Assembly (NCBI GenBank): GCA_021798095.1
Contig: JAJZYL010000075.1
Location: forward strand, 1-6,074
Source: an archaeon
Lineage (GTDB): Archaea; Thermoproteota; Nitrososphaeria; Conexivisphaerales; UBA164
Direction: 5' to 3'
Length of the DNA: 6,074 nucleotides
Shown: positions 1 to 5,849 of the stretch, piece by piece
How the letters are laid out: every line of letters begins with the position of its first letter
How positions within the stretch are numbered: the stretch's first letter is position 1
Made by a program: the position numbers and the translations under genes
Notes under the pieces: generated by a model
What the model saw: only the letters and a program-made list of their open reading frames with translations
Told to the model about the DNA's origin: nothing
Databases searched by the model: none

Positions 1-21
1 TGGAAAATGATGAACGCGATG

Positions 22-31
22 ATATTTTATA
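22..31 (-). promoter_or_regulatory. TATA-like box pointing off the left edge
   Basis: On the minus strand this reads TATAAAATAT, a good match to an archaeal box A. It lies just beyond the stop codon of the CLC gene and would start transcription about 25 bases further on, near the window edge. It could serve a minus-strand gene outside the window. No start codon for such a gene is visible here, so the call rests only on the motif and its position between genes. Confidence 0.35.
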
Positions 32-43
32 TGTCGTTCGGCG

Positions 44-1702
44 TCAGCCGCTCATCTTTATTATGAGCTCCTTGATGTTCTCGGGGTAAACCAATCCGAG
101 CAGGGCGAAGTCCTTATCAACTATCGCCAGGGCCTCTTCTCCGTCCTTTCTATAAGTTTCTATTAAATCCCTTATGCTGCTTCCGCTCATTAAATATAGG
201 TCACGCGTAGCCAGCGCCCCCATCTTGATACCTGCCTTTTTTCCCTCCAGCTCCCTTTCTTCTATCATGCCTTCGAATTTACCCTTTGGGTTCAGCAGGG
301 GCAGCGCCCTTGTGTTGCTCCTATCAAATTTCTTCCTTCCTTCCATGACCGTTTCGCTATCCATCAAATAGAATTCTACTGGGGTCATTATGTCATTGAC
401 GGTTATCATGCTGGCCCTTTCCTTATTTTTCATGGCGTCATAAAGCACGACGGTGTCCAGCGAATTATATGCTTCACGGTTTCTCAGTTGCGCTGGATAA
501 AATGATACGTTAAATGATGATGCATAGCTTACGGCGGTAACTATCAGGGACGGAATGACCGCCAGCGGCCCAATGACCTCCGCGATAAAGGCCGTAGGGG
601 TCAGTATCATTTTGTGAGTTCCAGCCAGCACTGCGGCCATCCCAACCGCCACAAAAAGGGGCGTTATATGGCCCAGCATCAGCCTGGAAAACAGGGCCCC
701 AAGGATAGCGCCGTCTAACAGGGACGGTATCAGCAATCCGCCGCTTCCCCCCATCGTAAGCGTCAAGTCCGTCGTAATCGCCTTCAGTACAAGCAATATT
801 AACAAAGTGCTAATCGTTATCGTGCTTCCGGTTATAAGAAAGGGGATTATAGCGTAACCCAGCCCGGTGGTGAGAGGGAAGAAATAGTACATGGCTCCCA
901 ATGACAAGCCTATTATGGGCACCAGATATCTGACCCTTTTTTTGAACGAAAGGGCCCTTGATGCCTTGGATAACACCTGAAAACTTCTTACAAACAGCAT
1001 GGAGTAGGCACCGGCCACCACCCCGAATAAGAGGAGATAAGGGAGGATATCTATATTGAACGTAGTATACACGGCTATTCCAAATATGTCCTTGGAGCCA
1101 GTGAGCAGTATGGATACCAGGTATGCTATAAGGGACGCCGTAGTTGCTTCAAAGAACGCATCCTTTTCTATATCAAATTTATATGGCATTTCCAGAACGA
1201 AGAGGATCCCCGTGAAGGGGGCCTTAAAAATGGCTGAAAGTCCGGCTGCGGCACCGGCCAGATAAAGTATTCTCATTTGCCTTTTATTAAACCCCAATTT
1301 CCTGGATATAATTGATGCTAGGCCGGAGCCAGCCATGATGCTAGGCCCCTCCAACCCGGCGCTTCCTCCGGCGGCTATGGTAAGCACGGACGCCAGCGGC
1401 TTGACTATAGTATCCCTCAGGCTGAAATACCCCCCCTTAAAGTGCAAGCTGTTAAGGAAACTGTGAGCTCCCGATCCGGTCCTTTTATCGGTGGTTAAGC
1501 CCCTGACAAGAGTATAGGATATGAAAAACACGGCCCCCGTTATGAGTATAAATGGTATAGCAGATCTGACCATTGTCAGCAGGCTAGTAATATATGTGTA
1601 GAATATTTCAAGCCCAGATACAAGGATGCCAGCGGCAAGCCCTATAAGGGCAACTACCATGTAGTACCTGACCTTACTATTCACACATCTGCTTAGTTTC
1701 AT
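44..1702 (-). CDS. CLC-family chloride channel/transporter with C-terminal CBS pair
   Basis: This encodes a 552-residue polytopic membrane protein of the CLC family, which moves chloride or other anions across the cytoplasmic membrane as a homodimer. Family signatures appear in order: GSGAH at 76-80 (the GSGxP loop, with its central serine), GLEGPS at 116-121 (E118 is the gating glutamate), GILFVLEMP at 165-173, GGLLIP at 321-326 (the GxFxP region) and FYPAQLR at 401-407, where Y402 aligns with the chloride-coordinating tyrosine. After the last helix, about 432-549 resembles a CBS pair (ITVNDIMTPVEFYLM, then a weaker second copy ending ALLGLVYPENI); such domains often bind nucleotides. Two features depart from CLC-ec1: the proline of GSGIP is histidine, and the residue after E171 is methionine where the exchanger has its inner proton glutamate. 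Channel or exchanger therefore stays open. The ATG at 1702 gives the longest frame; a TTTTTAAG box at 1706-1713 would instead suit a leaderless GTG start at 1684. The gene is divergent from the regulator at 1823. Confidence 0.93.
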   Translation of the reverse strand: MKLSRCVNSKVRYYMVVALIGLAAGILVSGLEIFYTYITSLLTMVRSAIPFILITGAVFFISYTLVRGLTTDKRTGSGAHSFLNSLHFKGGYFSLRDTIVKPLASVLTIAAGGSAGLEGPSIMAGSGLASIISRKLGFNKRQMRILYLAGAAAGLSAIFKAPFTGILFVLEMPYKFDIEKDAFFEATTASLIAYLVSILLTGSKDIFGIAVYTTFNIDILPYLLLFGVVAGAYSMLFVRSFQVLSKASRALSFKKRVRYLVPIIGLSLGAMYYFFPLTTGLGYAIIPFLITGSTITISTLLILLVLKAITTDLTLTMGGSGGLLIPSLLDGAILGALFSRLMLGHITPLFVAVGMAAVLAGTHKMILTPTAFIAEVIGPLAVIPSLIVTAVSYASSFNVSFYPAQLRNREAYNSLDTVVLYDAMKNKERASMITVNDIMTPVEFYLMDSETVMEGRKKFDRSNTRALPLLNPKGKFEGMIEERELEGKKAGIKMGALATRDLYLMSGSSIRDLIETYRKDGEEALAIVDKDFALLGLVYPENIKELIIKMSG

Positions 1703-1732
1703 CTGCTTAAAAATCTTAAACCGCAGTTCAAG

Positions 1733-1746
1733 CCATCGGCCGGTGG
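1733..1746. repeat. Imperfect 14-bp palindrome in the divergent spacer
   Basis: CCATCGGCCGGTGG pairs with itself at six of seven positions, the exception being a possible G-T pair. It is followed at once by an 8-bp palindrome (GGAATTCC, 1745-1752). It lies between the CLC start and the TATA palindrome at 1788, in the likely leader or promoter of the CLC gene. It could be a protein site or a hairpin, but a short GC-rich palindrome can also occur by chance. Confidence 0.25.
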
Positions 1747-1787
1747 AATTCCCGTTGCCATCCCACCCATGTGATTACAATCAAACA

Positions 1788-1803
1788 TTCTATTTAAATA
1801 GAA
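1788..1803. promoter_or_regulatory. Perfect 16-bp palindrome enclosing a TATA box; probable operator
   Basis: TTCTATTTAAATAGAA equals its own reverse complement over all 16 bases. Its core, TTTAAATA (1793-1800), matches the archaeal box A and is centred 26-27 bases upstream of the ATG at 1823, as expected for a leaderless transcript. A dimeric regulator bound here would compete with TATA-binding protein. Because the box is symmetric and between divergent genes, it could also fire toward the CLC gene, giving a leader of roughly 70 bases. The palindrome and spacing are visible; the operator role is inferred. The obvious candidate ligand is the wHTH regulator encoded immediately downstream. Confidence 0.6.
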
Positions 1804-1822
1804 CATGCTAAAAAAGGTATGC

Positions 1823-4288
1823 ATGAAAGCTGGGATGGACGGGGGCTCATCCACGGTTGCAAAGGAGATCCCATTAAGCCTATTGCTGGATAAGATGAGC
1901 ATTGAGCTCCTTTGTCTTTTGAAGACCGGTCCATCATATCCCAGACAATTGGCCCACTTGACTGGAATGCTGGAATCGCATATATCCGAAAGGCTGGGAA
2001 AATTAAAGGCCGCGGGGCTGCTCACCGATAAATGGGCACGAATCGAGACCGTCGACGGATTTAAGAACGTAAAACAGTATCACTTTAATGCGCGCAACAT
2101 ACTTCTGGAGTTCAACCCAAAGGGAATACAGGTCAGGCTAAAGGGGTATGCCCGGGAAAGCTTGGACCTGGCGATTCCGTTCTACAGATCGGAGATACCA
2201 AAGGTTCCAGAATTTATAGGCAGGGAAAGGGAACTGCTATATCTGAGGGGCATAAGGGGGGCTGTAGTAATATGGGGTATACCTGGTATAGGCAAGACGA
2301 CCATCGCAGCAAAGTTCGCGGACGACATGTTGGACAATGCGCCTGTCTTTTGGCATCAAATTATGCAGGTGGACAGCCTTCTATATTTAATCGCCAAATT
2401 AGCCATTTTCCTGAATAAGCTGGGCCACAGGCGCCTATTAGATGCTATAGATATGAAGGCTATGGATAAAAGGGCGCTGATAGACCTGGCGGTAAGCGAG
2501 CTTTCAGCCACCCAGGCGGTGGTGGTCTTTGATGATTTTCACAGATATGGCGATAAGGGCATTATGGACCTCCTGGAAGCGATGGCCAATACCGATGCAA
2601 TTACAACCCTTGTCACTTCAAGGAACAGAATACCCATATCGCACGCCAGAGAATTGAAAATAAATGGCCTTAACGACGAGGATGCAGCGCAGTTAATGAA
2701 AGCCAGAGGGCGGCCGCCTTCACAGGAACTCATAAGAAAACTTGGAGGACACCCGCTGTTGCTTGACCTGGCTTCAGAGTTTGGGGACGCTGATGTGAAC
2801 GATTTTATAGGCGAGACCATTTTCGATAAGTTGCATGAAGAGCAGCTTTCAACGCTGCTATCGATTTCAGTATATCGTGGGCGTATAACCATCCCCGCCG
2901 TTAATGCCGTAAACGAAGGCGTGAAAAGAGGCGCCGTGTTGAACTTTCTGCTATCCATGGATAGGCTGGGGATCATTACGATGACCGGGGATGAATTCGA
3001 GCTTCACCCCCTTATCAGGGAGGCGGCATATAACATGCTATCCTCCAGCGCAGAGCTACACAGGAAAGCGGCGGGCTATTATTTAGGGAAAAGGGACACG
3101 CCTGATAGGATCGAGGCGTTATATCATTTTATAAGGGCCAATGATTCCGAAATGGTTATTGAGATACTCAAACAGTACGCGTACTTTATTGACGAAGGAT
3201 ATGGAAATGTATTGCTGAACATCCTACAGGGGGCACCCACCGTGGGCGACGGGCGCATGCTGTGCTGGATATCCATGGTAAAGGGGTACGCCATAAGGTC
3301 ACTTGACGGAGATCTGGATCTAGCCAAGGAACTGTTATTAAATTCCCTCAAGTATGCCGAGGAAAACGGGGATTGCAAGGTAAGGGCTATGGCCCTTAAC
3401 AGCCTGGGCATTATATTTAAGGAGCTAGGCGAATTGCAGACGGCGCATTCTTACTATAAGCAGGCCCTCGATGAGCCCGAGCTTGAGCCTCTGATGGTCT
3501 CCAGAATTCTATATAATACGGCGGAGGCGTACCTTGAAGAAGGGAAGCTGGAGCAGGCGCTCGATGGGATGTCAAAGAGCATGGAGATAGACGCCAAATA
3601 TCATGATGTACGGGGCTACTGCGTCAACAGGCTCAACATTGATTATATAAGTTTCCTCAAGGGGAATTTTGACGCCGCGCTCCACGACCTGATGGAGGTC
3701 CGCGAAACCCTCAAAGGTAAGGGGCTGAGATCTCTATTAGGTTACTGCGACCTGCATATTGCGTATGTCCTTCAGGCCATTGAAGGAAAGCTGAATGATG
3801 CACATCATTACCTCGACATGGCCATAGATAGTTACAGGGCTTCAGGCTTTCTATATATGCTGGCATACGCATCTGCTGAAAGAATGATGCTGTGCACGAA
3901 GGAGGGCCTGTTACAAGAAGCCCATGTTGATCAGCTGGAGATTGCGAACATCATCAAAGGGATCAAGGATAAGGACGTGTTGGGGGTATTTGAATTGGCC
4001 AAGGCGGTACTTTTAACCGCAGAGGGAAAATACGTCCAAAGCGTTGAGAACTTTTCTCGTGCCGGAGAATTTTTATCGCGCGACAGGGTATCAAGCACAA
4101 GGGCGCTAGCCTGGATGGGGGCCATGGAGTCCATGAGGGGGCGACCAAAGGAGGCATACAGGTATCTGAGCAAGGCGCGTGAGCTCCTGATCGAGATGGG
4201 GTGTGCGGCCCTAGCTGGCCGGGTTACCATTTGCATGGACAACGTTGATACCAGAAACTGGGAGGTGTTCTGTGGGCAGTTAATATAG
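1823..4288 (+). CDS. wHTH-STAND ATPase-TPR transcriptional regulator
   Basis: This is a large signal-responsive regulator with MalT/AP-ATPase-like architecture. Residues are numbered from the upstream in-frame ATG at 1805 (827 aa). A winged-helix domain spans about 30-95 (YPRQLAHLTGMLESHISERL then KLKAAGLL). The ATPase opens with FIGRE at 137-141 and has Walker A GIPGIGKTT at 158-166, Walker B VVVFDDF at 239-245, a sensor-like TLVTSRNR at 268-275 and GGHPLLL at 314-320, resembling the NB-ARC GLPL motif. A second winged helix ends near HPLIREAAY at 401-409. From about 420 to 800 lie helical TPR-type repeats (e.g. MALNSLGIIFKELGELQTAHSYY). In this class ligand binding to the repeats usually allows nucleotide exchange and oligomerisation; the ligand here is unknown. 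All core ATPase motifs are present, so it should be active. The ATG at 1823 (residue 7, 821 aa) was chosen because TTTAAATA lies 26-27 bases upstream. The gene is divergent from the CLC gene and ends 55 bases from a convergent gene. Confidence 0.88.
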   Translation: MKAGMDGGSSTVAKEIPLSLLLDKMSIELLCLLKTGPSYPRQLAHLTGMLESHISERLGKLKAAGLLTDKWARIETVDGFKNVKQYHFNARNILLEFNPKGIQVRLKGYARESLDLAIPFYRSEIPKVPEFIGRERELLYLRGIRGAVVIWGIPGIGKTTIAAKFADDMLDNAPVFWHQIMQVDSLLYLIAKLAIFLNKLGHRRLLDAIDMKAMDKRALIDLAVSELSATQAVVVFDDFHRYGDKGIMDLLEAMANTDAITTLVTSRNRIPISHARELKINGLNDEDAAQLMKARGRPPSQELIRKLGGHPLLLDLASEFGDADVNDFIGETIFDKLHEEQLSTLLSISVYRGRITIPAVNAVNEGVKRGAVLNFLLSMDRLGIITMTGDEFELHPLIREAAYNMLSSSAELHRKAAGYYLGKRDTPDRIEALYHFIRANDSEMVIEILKQYAYFIDEGYGNVLLNILQGAPTVGDGRMLCWISMVKGYAIRSLDGDLDLAKELLLNSLKYAEENGDCKVRAMALNSLGIIFKELGELQTAHSYYKQALDEPELEPLMVSRILYNTAEAYLEEGKLEQALDGMSKSMEIDAKYHDVRGYCVNRLNIDYISFLKGNFDAALHDLMEVRETLKGKGLRSLLGYCDLHIAYVLQAIEGKLNDAHHYLDMAIDSYRASGFLYMLAYASAERMMLCTKEGLLQEAHVDQLEIANIIKGIKDKDVLGVFELAKAVLLTAEGKYVQSVENFSRAGEFLSRDRVSSTRALAWMGAMESMRGRPKEAYRYLSKARELLIEMGCAALAGRVTICMDNVDTRNWEVFCGQLI

Positions 4289-4343
4289 CCTTCAGAGTCA
4301 CTGTGCCAGCGCTATGCTGAGGCCTTACGTAGGACTTGTTTAA

Positions 4344-4886
4344 TCAATATTTGATCTCAGCTAACAACTTCCACCATTTGATCCTTCCTTCCAGCTTTGC
4401 ATCCAGAGTATATGGCTCGCCCCCATGCGTGGCGTTAAGGATGGCAAGGAACAGGAACACGGTCGCGTATATTATCCCGGTGCCAATATCAGTGGATCCG
4501 ACGCCGTAAGGGCCTCCGAACCCCTCTGGGACCATCCATATCATAAGGCTGAAAACGAACCCGACGCCGTAGGACAGCTTTCTCATGAACCCAGCTATCA
4601 ATGAGAACGCAAGCGCGAGTTCCGCCAAGCCGCTCAGATAGACTATAAGGGCCGGATTAGCGGAGGCGCTGGCTACCCAGAAGCTGAACCAGCCGCTTAA
4701 AAACGCGGGCTGACCCTGTGCCGCAGCAGCCACCATCCCTGGAAAGGCCTGGATGAATCCAGGCCAGAATTTAAACTGCCCATCTATTGCCCATATCATG
4801 CCAAAAATTATGGTCACTGCCCTGTCTATCTTCATTACGTTGCAGGAGAACCATCTATCAGACAGCAGCTGTCTAGCCCCATCCAT
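4344..4886 (-). CDS. DoxX-like integral membrane protein
   Basis: This encodes about 180 residues with four predicted transmembrane segments. Numbered from the chosen start they are roughly 24-38, 76-98, 104-119 and 134-150. The first helix with GMIWAIDGQFKF, the AELALAFSLIAGF segment in helix 2 and the STDIGTGIIYATVFLFLAI stretch in helix 4 resemble the DoxX family and the related DoxD small subunit of archaeal thiosulfate:quinone oxidoreductase. No DoxA partner is visible, so the specific oxidoreductase role is not supported; family members are also linked to redox and sulfur stress membranes. The frame is open to a TTG at 4904. ATG 4886 was chosen because TTTAAT at 4910-4915 lies 26-27 bases upstream. 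ATG 4835 (163 aa, beginning MKIDRAVTI) is a serious alternative because the family-like sequence starts there. The gene converges on the regulator gene with no clear terminator in the 55 bases between them. Confidence 0.78.
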   Translation of the reverse strand: MDGARQLLSDRWFSCNVMKIDRAVTIIFGMIWAIDGQFKFWPGFIQAFPGMVAAAAQGQPAFLSGWFSFWVASASANPALIVYLSGLAELALAFSLIAGFMRKLSYGVGFVFSLMIWMVPEGFGGPYGVGSTDIGTGIIYATVFLFLAILNATHGGEPYTLDAKLEGRIKWWKLLAEIKY

Positions 4887-4902
4887 GCCGGACAAATTTG
4901 TC
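4861..4902. repeat. Pair of GACA...TGTC palindromes at the DoxX-like gene start
   Basis: GACAGCAGCTGTC (4861-4873, single central base) and GACAAATTTGTC (4891-4902, perfect 12-mer) share the same GACA/TGTC arms. Their centres are about 29.5 bases apart, close to three helical turns. If transcription starts at 4886, the second copy covers -5 to -16 between TATA box and start, and the first covers +14 to +26. That is a typical repressor layout in archaea. The first copy lies inside the coding frame if ATG 4886 is used, or in the leader if ATG 4835 is used. Confidence 0.45.
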
Positions 4903-4909
4903 AAGGAGG

Positions 4910-4915
4910 ATTAAA
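4910..4915 (-). promoter_or_regulatory. TATA-like box of the DoxX-like gene
   Basis: On the minus strand this reads TTTAAT inside CGTTTAATCC, centred 26-27 bases upstream of ATG 4886, the spacing expected for a leaderless archaeal transcript. The match is short, so the call depends on position as much as on sequence. It is flanked by the palindromes at 4891-4902 and 4912-4926, one of which overlaps it. Confidence 0.4.
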
Positions 4916-4926
4916 CGTCGCGTTTA
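4912..4926. repeat. Inverted repeat TAAACG-TCG-CGTTTA over the promoter
   Basis: Two perfect 6-base arms are separated by three bases. The repeat overlaps the TATA-like box of the DoxX-like gene and the position where TFB would contact the BRE. Its arms differ from the GACA/TGTC pair nearby, so if it is a protein site it is probably for a different factor. Confidence 0.35.
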
Positions 4927-5144
4927 CCCATAATCGGGAAACCCAACCTCAGTATTTGCTGTTGGGCGGCGGCTAAGCCAATGGCATATTTACCATACAA
5001 GCTAATTCTCGTTGTTCAGGAAGTCAACCATGCTAAGGCTTGCTTAAATTATACTAATTAAGGCCCACATTCTTCAGTTATAGATCAAGCTTGCTCCTTC
5101 CTACGGCCGGTATATGGTACTACTTCTAATGTGTTTCATAGCTC
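4927..5144. other. Intergenic stretch without a convincing gene
   Basis: No frame on either strand looks coding. The longest plus-strand reading from an ATG (4981-5061, 26 codons) has no promoter or family resemblance, and minus-strand ATGs give only short peptides. Several small inverted repeats crowd 4942-4985: CCCAAC/GTTGGG with a 13-base loop, GGCT-A-AGCC, and GCCA-A-TGGC. An AT-rich block at 5044-5061 and TATATGG near 5111-5117 resemble TATA boxes, but no start codon sits at a suitable distance. Confidence 0.4.
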
Positions 5145-5161
5145 TAAAAAAATAAATAAAA
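5145..5161 (-). terminator. Oligo-T terminator of the gene at 5170-5436
   Basis: On the minus strand, eight bases beyond the TGA stop of the small membrane-anchor gene, the sequence becomes TTTTATTTATTTTTTT. T-rich tracts without a hairpin are the usual intrinsic terminator in archaea. On the plus strand the same bases are an A-run followed by AGGAGG, but no start codon follows at a useful distance. Confidence 0.55.
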
Positions 5162-5169
5162 GGAGGATA

Positions 5170-5436
5170 TCACCGCGCCTTAGCTATGAGCCCTAGTACT
5201 AGGGCTATAATTAGGGCCGCTATTGATATCAGATAGAGATTATTATAGATCTGCACGCCCATGTCGTTGACAGCGGAGCTAACTGAGCTGAGAGCCTTCT
5301 TCGTAGCCGTTGATGGCTGAATTGAGTTCGGGGTATTATTGAGCATACTTTGGGCGTTCGATAAGCTGTTTAGTTCGTTATGCAATGCGGTGGTGTACGA
5401 TAAAGAAACGATAGCCCCCTCTACAGGGACCGTCAC
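5170..5436 (-). CDS. Small C-terminally anchored envelope protein, probably 5'-truncated
   Basis: The frame gives 88 residues from a GTG. It begins abruptly with VPVEGAIVSL, which resembles the middle of an immunoglobulin-like or carboxypeptidase-regulatory-like beta domain. A Ser/Asn/Thr-rich, low-charge stretch follows at about 20-58, then a single transmembrane helix at about 66-84 (LYLISIAALIIALVLGLIA) and the short basic tail KAR. This is the layout of a surface protein held by its C-terminal helix, with most of the chain outside, but no signal peptide is present. The GTG directly follows an in-frame TAG (5437-5439), and the same frame stays open beyond it to 5550 with protein-like sequence. 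No TATA box or ribosome site precedes the GTG. It is therefore probably the 3' remnant of a longer gene, or one interrupted by a sequencing error. No family is recognised with certainty. Confidence 0.5.
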   Translation of the reverse strand: MTVPVEGAIVSLSYTTALHNELNSLSNAQSMLNNTPNSIQPSTATKKALSSVSSAVNDMGVQIYNNLYLISIAALIIALVLGLIAKAR

Positions 5437-5513
5437 CTACTGGTCAAAGATGTTGTTCGAGAGAACCCGTGTGCAGGTGGCATTAAAGGCTAGCACTCGA
5501 AAATAAGCCGTAA

Positions 5514-5790
5514 ATGACGGCCCGGGGTACAGCGTTCGTGGACAAGAAGATCAGCACTTAAGCCCTGGAATATGGGGACTGGCATTCCTGGTAACAGGGG
5601 CCGCGATATCATATGCTCCTCAGCTACTTGATGCCAACATAATCACACCTATATATACATGCATAATTTGCATGACCTTGAGGTTGGAGCCTTCCTGGTC
5701 ATAGGGATCGTTGCTGTAATGGGGTTCGCTGGTTATAAAGGTGCAATAAAGCTGGCGCAGGGGGATCCGAAGCTGATCAGGCAACAGTAG
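5514..5790 (+). pseudogene. Small two-helix membrane protein gene split over three frames
   Basis: Three plus-strand pieces join into one plausible protein of about 92 residues. The first runs from ATG 5514 (MTARGTAFVDKKIST, stop at 5559-5561). The second, from about 5558 to 5655, reads LSPGIWGLAFLVTGAAISY then APQLLDANIITPIY, giving helix 1. The third, ending at the TAG at 5788-5790, reads HDLEVGAFLVIGIVAVMGF then AGYKGAIKLAQGDPKLIRQQ, giving helix 2. Each junction needs a shift of -1 (or +2). The composite has basic residues at both ends and a short acidic/polar loop, as expected for a hairpin with both ends in the cytoplasm. The third piece alone could be a 43-residue protein from ATG 5659, but piece two has no start codon of its own. 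Mutation decay, sequencing indels, or less likely programmed shifts would explain it. The family is not recognised. Confidence 0.45.
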
Positions 5791-5818
5791 CTTGGAGACC
5801 GCCTGTATCCCAAGAACG

Positions 5819-5826
5819 AATAAAAG
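5819..5826 (+). promoter_or_regulatory. TATA-like box of the MFS transporter gene
   Basis: AATAAAAG is centred about 27 bases upstream of the ATG at 5850, which fits a leaderless transcript. A second AT-rich block, TTATAATA (5835-5842), is too close to act as box A for this start. The box lies just beyond the last stop of the disrupted small gene, so the transporter appears to be transcribed independently. Confidence 0.45.
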
Positions 5827-5849
5827 GCGACGTGTTATAATAGGTGGCG

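Noticed and set aside
6..12. ATGATGA resembling the C box of a C/D guide RNA
   Set aside because: No CTGA D box or internal D'/C' pair follows at a usable distance, and the motif is common by chance.
2539..2976. 145-residue minus-strand reading inside the regulator gene
   Set aside because: It is antisense to the ATPase and second winged-helix domains, whose motifs are continuous on the plus strand; its own translation is low-complexity Ser/Pro-rich with no family resemblance.
4981..5061. 26-codon plus-strand reading from an ATG
   Set aside because: No promoter or ribosome site at correct spacing, no recognisable protein features, and a length easily met by chance.
4904..5169. Plus-strand AGGAGG motifs (4905-4910 and 5161-5166) as ribosome sites for hidden genes
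   Set aside because: No start codon with an open frame follows either motif at a normal distance.
5650..5657. TATATATA as promoter of the 43-codon reading starting at 5659
   Set aside because: It ends one base before the ATG, far too close to act as box A for that start.
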